A stretch of DNA of 39,379 nt, taken from NCBI GenBank assembly GCA_018056705.1, contig JAGPFE010000028.1, forward strand, positions 1-39,379, given 5' to 3'. Shown in pieces: positions 33,517-39,379 of the stretch (position 1 is the stretch's first letter; each line of letters opens with the position of its first letter). This stretch comes from Candidatus Hydrogenedentota bacterium (GTDB lineage Bacteria > Hydrogenedentota > Hydrogenedentia > Hydrogenedentales > CAITNO01). Both the position numbers and the translations under genes were made by a program. The notes beneath the pieces are model-generated. The model searched no databases. It saw nothing but the letters and a program-made list of their open reading frames with translations, and was not told where the DNA came from.

Positions 33517-34521
33517 ATGAAAAAGCCTTTGGCGAGATCGCGCGGACCGGTGAACGGTGAAACCTTCCGGGTCCTCGGGGCGGGGATCTTGCTGATGCTG
33601 CTGGCCGGGGGGGTATCGCTCATCCCAGGCGCCTTCGCCGACAACCCGGGGCGACTGTGGCTGGCCCAGTTCAACGGTAACGAACCATACACCGTCCGCC
33701 AGGGTTTTACCCGGGATGGATCCCGGTTCGAGGTGTATGACCGGTCCGGACGGCGCGCCGCCACCATCCGGGAGCGGCCTTCCGGCATCGGGGACCGGTG
33801 GGACATCTACGATGAGCGGGGACGACGGGTGGGTGAAGCCCGGGGCAACGGTTCCTCCATCGCTCCCCGGTGGGACATCTACGACGAGCGGGGACGACGC
33901 ACCGGCACCGTACGGGAAACCGGTTCGTCCGTCGCGCCCCGATGGGACGTATACGACGAAAAGGGACGTCGCACGGGAACGGTCCGACCCGGCCCCCTGG
34001 AAACGGATTATTTCCGGGAACGACGGGAACAGGACCCGTCGGCTCCACCGGTACCCTTTATCCCTCCCGTTTCGCCACGCGGCCAGGCCCAGGCCGGTGG
34101 CGTATCCAGGCCCGAACCATCGGGAGGGCGACGCTGGCCCGTACCCGGCCCGTGGATCCAGCCGCCAGCCCTGCCCGGTGGTGGCGTGGGCGGCATGACG
34201 GCTCCGCCGGGATGGATGCCCATGCCCCCCGTGCCACCGATACCGCCGATACCGCCGGTTCCGCCCGTGCCCCCTGTCACGGGGGTCACGCCCCCTGGTA
34301 ACCCCTACTACCCGGCGCCGCCTTCCGGCAGTAACCCCGGATATGGCCCCGGGATGTACCAGGGAAATGGACCGGCGAGTCCGTACGAGGGTTACAGCCA
34401 GGGCAACACCTATCAGGGGTATAGTCACGGGAACACGTACGAAGGCTACGGACACGGAAACCCCTACTCGGGGTATGGACACGGGGGACTGTACAGTATC
34501 CCGCCGACGGGATCCCGGTAA
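33517..34521 (+). CDS. Exported low-complexity repeat protein
   Basis: I do not recognise this 334-aa protein. A signal peptide or anchor (residues 18-41, VLGAGILLMLLAGGVSLIPG, ending AFA) follows a basic start. Then come four 24-residue repeats starting at residues 70, 94, 118 and 142 (RWDIYDERGRRxGxxR pattern, alternating aromatic/acidic and basic). A Pro-rich stretch follows (PMPPVPPIPPIPPVPPVPP, about 235-253). The C-terminus has four 9-residue Tyr/Gly repeats (YEGYGHGNP type, from residue 290). The DNA repeats are 72 and 27 bp. A surface, matrix or wall-spanning structural role is plausible. The ATG at 33517 has GGGGGA 8 nt upstream; a reading to 33346 is not supported. Confidence 0.75.
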   Translation: MKKPLARSRGPVNGETFRVLGAGILLMLLAGGVSLIPGAFADNPGRLWLAQFNGNEPYTVRQGFTRDGSRFEVYDRSGRRAATIRERPSGIGDRWDIYDERGRRVGEARGNGSSIAPRWDIYDERGRRTGTVRETGSSVAPRWDVYDEKGRRTGTVRPGPLETDYFRERREQDPSAPPVPFIPPVSPRGQAQAGGVSRPEPSGGRRWPVPGPWIQPPALPGGGVGGMTAPPGWMPMPPVPPIPPIPPVPPVPPVTGVTPPGNPYYPAPPSGSNPGYGPGMYQGNGPASPYEGYSQGNTYQGYSHGNTYEGYGHGNPYSGYGHGGLYSIPPTGSR

Positions 34522-34589
34522 GACGTCAAGGCAGGCCCCGTATCGCCCGATGCCATCCCGAGAAATACCGGAAAGCGGCTAAGCGTTCC

Positions 34590-34618
34590 CTAGCAAGAAC
34601 CGGAGACCATGGTATAAT
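34590..34618 (+). promoter_or_regulatory. Promoter of def-recR
   Basis: A perfect TATAAT at 34613-34618 has the weak -35 CTAGCA at 34590-34595, 17 nt upstream. The start codon of def follows at 34656. Confidence 0.5.
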
Positions 34619-34655
34619 GGGATCCTGGCAACCACGAGCGTGACCGGAGATCAGT

Positions 34656-35195
34656 ATGCCTCCCCTGAAAATCGTTTTATACCCGGATGATCCGCTGACC
34701 CGCAGGGCGGATCCCGTTCCAGAAAACCGGTTCGGTGCCCGCCTGGAGGCTTTCGCCCGGCAGATGCTGGAGGCCATGGAACGATTCGATGGGGTGGGGC
34801 TGGCCGCGCCGCAGGTGGGTCGGGCCTGGCGGATGTTTGTCATGCGGGAACCCGAGGGGAAACCCCTGGTGTTCGTGAACCCCGAAATCCTAGCCATGGA
34901 AGGCGAACAGACCGGTGACGAGGGGTGCCTGAGCCTGCCGGGGCTGTTTGGCCCGGTATCCAGGGCAATGCGGGTCCGGGTCCGGGCGCGGAATCCCCAG
35001 GGACAGGCCTTTGAACTCGAGGCCGAAGGGTTCGCGGCCCGGATCATTCAGCACGAATACGATCACCTGGACGGCGTGGTGTTCATCGACCGCATGGACG
35101 TTTTCAGCCGGGAAGCGGCCTTGCAGGAATGGGAACAGCAACGGGCCGCCCTGGAAGCGGAGCGGCACACGCCGGCGCGCGCGACCCGTCCATGA
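34656..35195 (+). CDS. def: Peptide deformylase
   Basis: This 179-aa metalloenzyme removes the N-formyl group from new proteins. All three motifs are present: GVGLAAPQVG (46-55), EGCLSLP with metal ligand C91, and QHEYDHLDG with H133, E134 and H137. The C-terminal helix is long and charged. GGAG lies about 7 nt before ATG. recR begins on its stop codon (ATGA overlap). The genes usually found beside def (fmt, priA) are not adjacent, although priA lies 5.5 kb upstream on the other strand. Confidence 0.95.
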   Translation: MPPLKIVLYPDDPLTRRADPVPENRFGARLEAFARQMLEAMERFDGVGLAAPQVGRAWRMFVMREPEGKPLVFVNPEILAMEGEQTGDEGCLSLPGLFGPVSRAMRVRVRARNPQGQAFELEAEGFAARIIQHEYDHLDGVVFIDRMDVFSREAALQEWEQQRAALEAERHTPARATRP

Positions 35196-35791
35196 TCCTA
35201 GGATCCCCATACCTGCAACGCCTGGTGGATGCGTTTCGCCGCCTGCCGGGCGTGGGCGGTAAAACGGCGGAACGCTACGCCCTGCACCTGCTGGCGGCCC
35301 CGCCAGGCGCGGCGGAAGAACTGGCCTCCGCGCTGGTCGAAGCGCGACACGCGGTGTGCCATTGCGGCATCTGCCGGAACCTCAGCGACAGTGACCCGTG
35401 CCGGGTATGCGCCGACCCCCGCCGGGATCACGGCGTCATATGCGTGGTGGAGCGTCCCGCGGGCGCGATGGCCATTGAACGGGGTGGCGTGTACCGCGGG
35501 GTGTACCACGTGCTGCACGGGGCGATCAATCCGCTGGAACACGTGGGCCCGGAAGAGTTGCGGGTCGACCTGCTGCTGCAGCGCCTGCGCCCCGGGGAGA
35601 CCCGCGAGGTGATCCTGGCCACCAACGCCACCACGGAAGGAGAAACCACGGCCCATTACCTGTCCCGGTTAATCTCCCCGCTGGGTATCCGGGTCACCCG
35701 CATTGCCCATGGCGTGCCCATCGGCGGCGGGCTGGAATACGCGGACGAGGCCACCCTCATGCGGGCCCTGGAAGGGCGGGGCGCGATCTGA
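35192..35791 (+). CDS. recR: Recombination mediator protein RecR
   Basis: This 199-aa protein acts with RecO and RecF in loading RecA. It has the N-terminal helix-hairpin-helix (RLPGVGGKTAERYALHLL), a zinc site with C58, C61, C70 and C73, and a Toprim domain (VICVVERPAGAMAIER, NATTEGETTAHYL). The end RVTRIAHGVPIGGGLEYADEATL is the family C-terminus. It starts on the def stop codon; a reading to 35129 lies within def and is rejected. Its stop lies in a hairpin shared with the converging gene. Together with PriA it gives the window two replication and fork-repair proteins. Confidence 0.95.
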   Translation: MILGSPYLQRLVDAFRRLPGVGGKTAERYALHLLAAPPGAAEELASALVEARHAVCHCGICRNLSDSDPCRVCADPRRDHGVICVVERPAGAMAIERGGVYRGVYHVLHGAINPLEHVGPEELRVDLLLQRLRPGETREVILATNATTEGETTAHYLSRLISPLGIRVTRIAHGVPIGGGLEYADEATLMRALEGRGAI

Positions 35792-35819
35792 GGTCCGACG
35801 CCGCGGCCGTTCCTCAGAT
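35786..35819. terminator. Bidirectional hairpin overlapping both stop codons
   Basis: ATCTGAGG (35786-35793) and CCTCAGAT (35812-35819) form a perfect 8-bp stem with a GC-rich 18-nt loop. The recR stop (35789-35791) lies in the left arm and the stop of the converging gene (35814-35816) in the right arm. Only short T-runs flank it. Confidence 0.5.
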
Positions 35820-36302
35820 GGCTCGTTCCACCTTGGAAATTTTCCCGTCTGGCTTAATGAAATACAGGTTACTGCCGCCGATCTTGAGGGACAGGTCGTA
35901 CTGGTTACCGCCCAGTACGAACGAAACATATACCCGGTCCCCCTGGACACGCCAGGACCCCTGGATCACATCCATACCGATAAGCGTTTTGAGCATGGGA
36001 TTGGTGACCAGCACGACGCCGGCAGGGGCCAGCGTGATCTTGAGCACATAGTTATCCACCTTGGCCTGCCAGGAAGAATTGGTCAGGTTGGCCTCGTTCA
36101 GCAGGGGCGGATCGAGCACGCCGGGAGGCGCCCCCGGGGGAAGGCTGGGCCCACCCGTAGCGGACGGTTGTCCCGCCTGGCTGGAGACGTCTGGAGCGGC
36201 GGTCCCTCCCTGTCGATCACGTACCTGTTTCACCACGATCGGCGCGGCCAGTAAGACCACGACCCCCACGAAGAACCCGATCAGTATCTTGTTGCTGTCC
36301 AT
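35814..36302 (-). CDS. Membrane-anchored protein of unknown function
   Basis: This 162-aa protein has one N-terminal membrane helix (ILIGFFVGVVVLLAAPIVV, about residues 6-24), a Ser/Pro/Gly-rich linker (about 35-70) and a C-terminal beta-rich domain (WQAKVDNYVLKITLAPAGVVL, ..., GNQYDLSLKIGGSNLYFIKPDG). The domain is therefore outside the cytoplasm or in the periplasm. I do not recognise a family. ATG 36302 is chosen since GGAG lies 9 nt upstream; GTG 36311 is the alternative. It converges with recR across a shared hairpin. Confidence 0.72.
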   Translation of the reverse strand: MDSNKILIGFFVGVVVLLAAPIVVKQVRDRQGGTAAPDVSSQAGQPSATGGPSLPPGAPPGVLDPPLLNEANLTNSSWQAKVDNYVLKITLAPAGVVLVTNPMLKTLIGMDVIQGSWRVQGDRVYVSFVLGGNQYDLSLKIGGSNLYFIKPDGKISKVERAI

Positions 36303-36376
36303 CCGTTCCACTCCGTCACTGCGGCATCCTCCTCCCGATCCCCTTCGAGCGCGTGCGTGCTTTTCCCCTGAAAGTG

Positions 36377-36382
36377 ATTATA
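36377..36382 (-). promoter_or_regulatory. Possible -10 box of the anchored-protein gene
   Basis: A perfect TATAAT on the minus strand lies 75 nt before the ATG at 36302. No clear -35 box is seen 16-18 nt further upstream. Confidence 0.35.
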
Positions 36383-36546
36383 GCCGAACTTCCTGTTGCC
36401 CGCGCGCGAAAAGAAATGAGACTATTGAAAAAACGCGCGCGCTGGGGGCCGATTCTTTATTGGTAGGGTGTGCCCCTGAGGATATGTACCCCTTTCAGGA
36501 ATACCGGAATCGCCCAAGGGGAGGCGTGAACTCCATTCCCTCGATT

Positions 36547-36576
36547 TTGAGTTATTTGTTATGATTAAATTATAAT
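36547..36576 (+). promoter_or_regulatory. Promoter-like sequence reading into the repeat island
   Basis: TTGAGT (36547-36552) and a perfect TATAAT (36571-36576) are 18 nt apart within a strongly AT-rich patch (36545-36612) in an otherwise GC-rich window. Transcription would run rightward into the repeats at 36613-37204, where no gene is seen. It may produce a non-coding RNA. Confidence 0.45.
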
Positions 36577-36612
36577 ATGTATACTTTAATTGTTGCTTTA
36601 AAAAAAAGTATT

Positions 36613-36696
36613 TGTCATTTCGACGAACGAAGTGAGGAGAAATCTTACGGGGGTTACAGAAAGAGCTAAAGATTTCTCGCTTCGCTCGAAATGACA
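36613..36696. repeat. Palindromic repeat element, copy 1
   Basis: An 84-nt unit has a left arm 36613-36647 (TGTCATTTCGACGAACGAAG start) and an inverted right arm 36670-36696 (AGATTTCTCGCTTCGCTCGA start, ending AATGACA). The arms share TGTCATTTCGA and AGAAATCT as inverted sequence, so the transcript can fold back. No coding content is apparent. Confidence 0.8.
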
Positions 36697-36723
36697 CCCG
36701 GGGTGAGGTGTAGGTGGGGGGAA

Positions 36724-36750
36724 AGATTTCTCGCTGCGCTCGAAATGACA
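36724..36750. repeat. Single-arm copy of the palindromic element
   Basis: This is a 27-nt right-arm copy, with one base different from the arm at 36670 (CTGCGCT for CTTCGCT). Identical single arms occur at 36846-36872 and 37055-37081. Confidence 0.8.
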
Positions 36751-36753
36751 GAG

Positions 36754-36840
36754 TGTAGGGGGTGTGACGGGGTGTAGGGGGATGACGGGTGTAGGGGGTG
36801 TGACGGGTGAGGGGGTGACGGGTGGAGGGGATGCTGCGGG
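36754..36840 (+). repeat. G-rich 15-18 bp minisatellite
   Basis: About five degenerate units of TGTAGGGGGTGTGACGGG follow each other between two single-arm repeats. Runs of three to five G's are spaced by 3-6 nt loops, so the plus strand can form G-quadruplexes in DNA or RNA. Confidence 0.75.
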
Positions 36841-36845
36841 GGCGA

Positions 36846-36872
36846 AGATTTCTCGCTGCGCTCGAAATGACA
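36846..36872. repeat. Single-arm copy of the palindromic element
   Basis: It is identical to the arm at 36724-36750 and follows the G-rich minisatellite directly. It is followed by unique sequence (36873-36942) without a recognisable gene. Confidence 0.8.
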
Positions 36873-36942
36873 ATATTTTGTAGGGCACGAGGTAAAACCG
36901 CGGCAGGGATGACGCCGAAAAAGCGACTACGACCCCTTACCC

Positions 36943-37026
36943 TGTCATTTCGACGAACGAAGTGAGGAGAAATCTTATGGGGTTTACAGACAGGACTAAA
37001 GATTTCTCGCTTCGCTCGAAATGACA
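36943..37026. repeat. Palindromic repeat element, copy 2
   Basis: It has the same 84-nt layout as copy 1: left arm 36943-36977, right arm 37000-37026, with a few differences only in the 22-nt centre. It lies 330 nt from copy 1 in the same orientation. Confidence 0.8.
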
Positions 37027-37054
37027 CCAGGGGTGGGGTGTAGGAGGGGGGCAA

Positions 37055-37081
37055 AGATTTCTCGCTGCGCTCGAAATGACA
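37055..37081. repeat. Single-arm copy of the palindromic element
   Basis: It is identical to the arms at 36724 and 36846, and again is preceded by a G-rich stretch (37029-37052) as in copy 1. Confidence 0.8.
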
Positions 37082-37204
37082 GAGGGGGGCGAAATGACAG
37101 TGGACTGTTCGAAATGACAGGGGGGCGAAATGACAGGGGGGACAAAATGACAGTGCTGTTCGAAATAACGTGGGGTTCGAAATGAGCGCGTGGGATTGAA
37201 ATGA
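37082..37204. repeat. Degenerate array of the arm end GAAATGACAG
   Basis: About seven decaying copies of the last 10-14 nt of the arm (TTCGAAATGACAG, GGCGAAATGACAG, GACAAAATGACAG and variants) follow at 13-25 nt intervals. It looks like slippage or replication decay from the arm sequence. From 37205 to 37482 nothing firm was recognised. Confidence 0.6.
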
Positions 37205-37482
37205 CAGTTCTTTGCGTTCCTCCAGTCTTTTCCTTTTTCCAGGAAATGGATATTCCGGACCGGGATCCGGGTTGCATCCGGGAAAGCGCGGCGGGTACCA
37301 TATGAGCGTGTTCACGCGGCGCGCGTGACGAACTGGGGTAACGCGGAGCCTGATACCATGCGCGATAGTGATGGCAGTCACAGTCCAACGACCGTGACCT
37401 GCAAGGAAGAACCAGAGGATCCGGGCCCGCGACGGTCAACGCGCGCGACAAGCATGACGAGCATCACGGTTAATCCGTTCGA

Positions 37483-37502
37483 GGCACGCCGCTGAGCGTG
37501 CC
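37483..37502 (+). promoter_or_regulatory. Leader hairpin upstream of the mgtA leader ORF
   Basis: GGCACGC (37483-37489) and GCGTGCC (37496-37502) make a perfect 7-bp stem with a 6-nt loop, 51 nt before the leader start codon. There is no T-run, so a structural or regulatory role is more likely than termination. No clear promoter was found in 37205-37482. Confidence 0.35.
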
Positions 37503-37553
37503 GGCTCGCCACGGGGTCGCGCGCGTCCATCGCGAGGCCCCAGGAGGTGAGTC

Positions 37554-37727
37554 ATGTATTGTACCCTGCCATGGGCGCGCGTGGCATCGCGCGCGGGTGG
37601 ATTCCCGTTGGCCGGCGACGTCCCACCGTTTTCAGGAAGAGTGAGGGGCGGGTTTGCTCTCTTTCCACTGGTTCTCGCGCGTTCCGTAAGGCGGTTTTCC
37701 GCGAACCGGCAGGGAGCAACGCCATGA
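37554..37727 (+). CDS. Leader ORF translationally coupled to mgtA (57 aa)
   Basis: A 57-codon frame starts at ATG 37554, with AGGAGGTGA upstream, 6 nt from the AGGAGG core to the ATG, the best Shine-Dalgarno in the window. Its TGA (37725-37727) overlaps the mgtA ATG (ATGA). The peptide begins MYCTLPWARVAS, has six prolines including D22-V-P24-P25, several Arg and ends RQGATP. It has no membrane helix or known domain. Within it, GCGCGCG/CGCGCGC (37575-37581/37588-37594) and alternative small hairpins at about 37691-37708 could mask the mgtA site (AGGGAG at 37710). In Salmonella the mgtA leader encodes the Pro-rich MgtL, whose translation senses Mg2+ and proline; a comparable role here is inference. 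Confidence 0.6.
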   Translation: MYCTLPWARVASRAGGFPLAGDVPPFSGRVRGGFALFPLVLARSVRRFSANRQGATP

Positions 37728-39379
37728 ATGAGGTCAACCGGCAGGTTCGAGGCGTGGCCGGGACGGCGGACGAGGGGCGCGTCCTGGAATACGCGCGCGT
37801 GACCGCCGAACAGGCCCTGGCCACCCTGGGAACCACCCCGAACGGGCTGTCCAGCGAGGAGGCCGAAGCGCGCCTCGAGCAGTATGGTCCGAACGAACTG
37901 AGTCACCTGCAACGGCGGGGCCTGCTGGCGGACCTGCTGCACCGATTCCGAAATCCCCTGATCGTCCAGTTGCTCGCCATTGCCCTCGTTTCCGTTTTTA
38001 TCGGCGAATACGAAGCAGCCGTGATCGTGTGCGCGATGATCACCCTGAGCGTGGGGCTGTCCTTCACGCTCGACCGCCGTTCGAGCCGGGCCATCGAAAG
38101 TCTCGGCAAACGGATCCAGCCCCGGGCCTACGTGCTGCGGGACGGCAAGGAGACCGAGGTTCGCATCTCGCAGATCGTTCCCGGGGATATCGTGCTCCTG
38201 CAGACCGGCTCGGTCATTCCGGCGGACCTGCGGATCATTTCGGCCAAGGACTTTTTCGTTTCCGAATCCGCCCTGACGGGTGAATCCCTGCCGGTGGAAA
38301 AGCATCCGGCCCCGGTGATCAACGTTACCGCGCCGCTGGAACTGTCCAATACCTGTTTCCTGGGGTCATCGGTGATCAGCGGTATCGCGCGGGGGGTGGT
38401 GGTCAACACGGGTAGCCGCACGCTGTACGGGGCGATTGCCGAGAAACTGGCTGCCCAGCGTGACGAGACCGACTTCGACCGCGGGGTGCGTTCGTTCACG
38501 TGGCTGATGCTGCGTTTCATGATGGTCCTGGTGGCCGTGGTGTTCCTGATCGTCGGCCTGACCAAGGGTAACTGGGTCGAGGCCCTGCTGTTCGGGCTTT
38601 CCGTATCGGTGGGCCTGACGCCCGAGATGCTGCCCATGATCCTCACGGTCAACCTGGCCAAGGGCGCGCTGGCCATGGCGAAGAAAAAGGTCATCGTCAA
38701 GCAGTTGCCCGCCATCCAGAACTTCGGGGCCATCGATATCCTGTGCACCGACAAAACCGGCACCCTGACCCAGGACCGGGTGGTCCTCGAGCGGCACGTG
38801 GACATCCTCGGACACGAAAGCGAGGACGTGCTCAATTACGCGTACCTGAACAGTTATTTCCAGACCGGCCTGCGCAGCCTGATCGACCGGGCAATTCTCG
38901 ACGCGGCGGAACTGGACCCCAGTGGATGCCGGCTGGTGGACGAACTGCCCTTCGATTTCCAGCGCCGGCGGATGTCGGTGGTGGTGGAATACGAGGGGGA
39001 CCACGTGCTCATCTGCAAGGGAGCCGTGGAAGAAATCTACAGTTGCTGCAAGTATTACCAGATCGACGAGGAAATCTACCCGCTGATGGATATCATCCGG
39101 GTAGACCTGTTCGAGGAAGTGGAGAAACTGAATCGACAGGGATTCCGGGTGCTGGGCATCGCCTACCGGGAGTTCGACCGGGGACGGACCACCTTCTCCG
39201 TGGAAGACGAAAGTGACCTGGTGCTGCTGGGATATATCGCCTTTTACGATCCCCCGAAGGAAACGACCCGGGAAGCCCTGGAACTGCTCCGGAACGCGGG
39301 GGTCCAGGTCAAGATCCTCACGGGAGACAATGGCTTCGTCACCGAAAAAGTCTGTGAGGACGTGGGCATGGACATCTCC
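37724..39379 (+). CDS. mgtA: MgtA-type Mg2+-transporting P-type ATPase (N-terminal 552 aa)
   Basis: The frame is open to the window end; about 350 more residues are expected. The cation-ATPase N domain (LSSEEAEARLEQYGPNEL) is followed by two membrane helices (about 88-125), the actuator domain with TGES (185-188), and helices M3 and M4 carrying VGLTPEMLPMI, a P3B (MgtA/MgtB) hallmark. The phosphorylation site is DKTGTLT with D343, then the nucleotide domain (KGAVEEI) and KILTGDN. It imports Mg2+ at the inner membrane when Mg2+ is scarce. The ATG has AGGGAG 8 nt upstream and overlaps the leader ORF stop, so its translation probably depends on leader translation. Confidence 0.93.
   Translation, partial: MNEVNRQVRGVAGTADEGRVLEYARVTAEQALATLGTTPNGLSSEEAEARLEQYGPNELSHLQRRGLLADLLHRFRNPLIVQLLAIALVSVFIGEYEAAVIVCAMITLSVGLSFTLDRRSSRAIESLGKRIQPRAYVLRDGKETEVRISQIVPGDIVLLQTGSVIPADLRIISAKDFFVSESALTGESLPVEKHPAPVINVTAPLELSNTCFLGSSVISGIARGVVVNTGSRTLYGAIAEKLAAQRDETDFDRGVRSFTWLMLRFMMVLVAVVFLIVGLTKGNWVEALLFGLSVSVGLTPEMLPMILTVNLAKGALAMAKKKVIVKQLPAIQNFGAIDILCTDKTGTLTQDRVVLERHVDILGHESEDVLNYAYLNSYFQTGLRSLIDRAILDAAELDPSGCRLVDELPFDFQRRRMSVVVEYEGDHVLICKGAVEEIYSCCKYYQIDEEIYPLMDIIRVDLFEEVEKLNRQGFRVLGIAYREFDRGRTTFSVEDESDLVLLGYIAFYDPPKETTREALELLRNAGVQVKILTGDNGFVTEKVCEDVGMDIS

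Noticed and set aside
36613..37081. Possible CRISPR array
   Set aside because: Repeats are not evenly spaced, they occur in inverted forms, the gaps are G-rich repeats rather than unique spacers, and no cas genes are present.
36422..37381. A 319-codon open frame on the minus strand through the repeat island
   Set aside because: Its translation is repeated peptide from the palindromic arms and minisatellite, with no ribosome site or domain. The lack of stops comes from the repeats.
37554..37600. AGGTGAGTCATGTAT before mgtA resembles the start of an M-box Mg2+ riboswitch
   Set aside because: The following conserved parts (the GCTCC/GGAG stem and the GTCCAAAGACGCC-type core) are absent. AGGAGGTGA is better explained as a Shine-Dalgarno site.
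37436..38305. Minus-strand open frame of 289 codons over the mgtA start
   Set aside because: The plus strand encodes clear P-type ATPase motifs in the same place; the minus product shows no domain.

Overview
The window is 39.4 kb of mostly GC-rich bacterial chromosome (roughly 60 percent or more by eye). It is densely coded, with strong Shine-Dalgarno sites and many 1-11 nt gene overlaps. The taxon is not identifiable with certainty. A complete archaeal/vacuolar-type ATPase operon, secreted polysaccharide-degrading families (DUF1080, GH106, DUF1680/GH127), PASTA-repeat surface protein and serine-phosphatase-style partner switching fit uncultured Gram-negative-type lineages of the PVC, Hydrogenedentota or Sumerlaeota kind. 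This placement is inference only.

Layout. 1-1404: 3' end of a surface protein of alternating PASTA and PPC-like domains, with an apparent one-base deletion near 128. 1712-10522 (minus): nine-gene V-type ATPase operon H-I-K-E-C-F-A-B-D, the same order as Enterococcus hirae ntpFIKECGABD, with a Na+-type K ring motif. 11017-11475: stand-alone receiver protein. 11560-12780 (minus): exported double-DUF1080 protein. 12995-14591: tRNA-His followed by hisS. 14599-20509 (minus): lon, yihA/engB, an unknown multi-pass membrane protein and a CCA-adding enzyme, joined mostly by overlaps. 20640-23342 (minus): GH106-like rhamnosidase. 23507-25725: mtaB-larE, overlapping by GTGA. 25806-29992 (minus): an anti-sigma-like kinase, a STAS protein, priA and an HNH nuclease in one apparent operon. 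30142-33349: hotdog thioesterase, Tat-exported DUF1680 enzyme and a nitroreductase. 33517-34521: exported low-complexity repeat protein. 34656-35791: def-recR. 35814-36302 (minus): anchored protein of unknown function. 36303-37553: long non-coding stretch with an AT-rich promoter, palindromic repeats and G-rich minisatellite. 37554-39379: short leader ORF overlapping the start of an MgtA-type Mg2+ P-type ATPase that runs off the window.

How the parts fit. The ATPase, Lon, HisRS, CCA enzyme, YihA, PriA, RecR and deformylase are core functions. The secreted enzymes suggest growth on plant or algal polysaccharides containing rhamnose and arabinose. The most unusual items are: the mgtA leader ORF with a near-perfect Shine-Dalgarno and ATGA coupling, which may be an MgtL-like translational Mg2+ sensor; the tRNA-His with A73 and no G-1 beside a eukaryotic-like HisRS; the partner-switch/PriA/HNH operon; the promoter-headed palindromic and G-quadruplex-capable repeat island; and a 21-bp-period operator-like repeat before the nitroreductase gene. 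All homology statements rest on motif reading, not on database searches.
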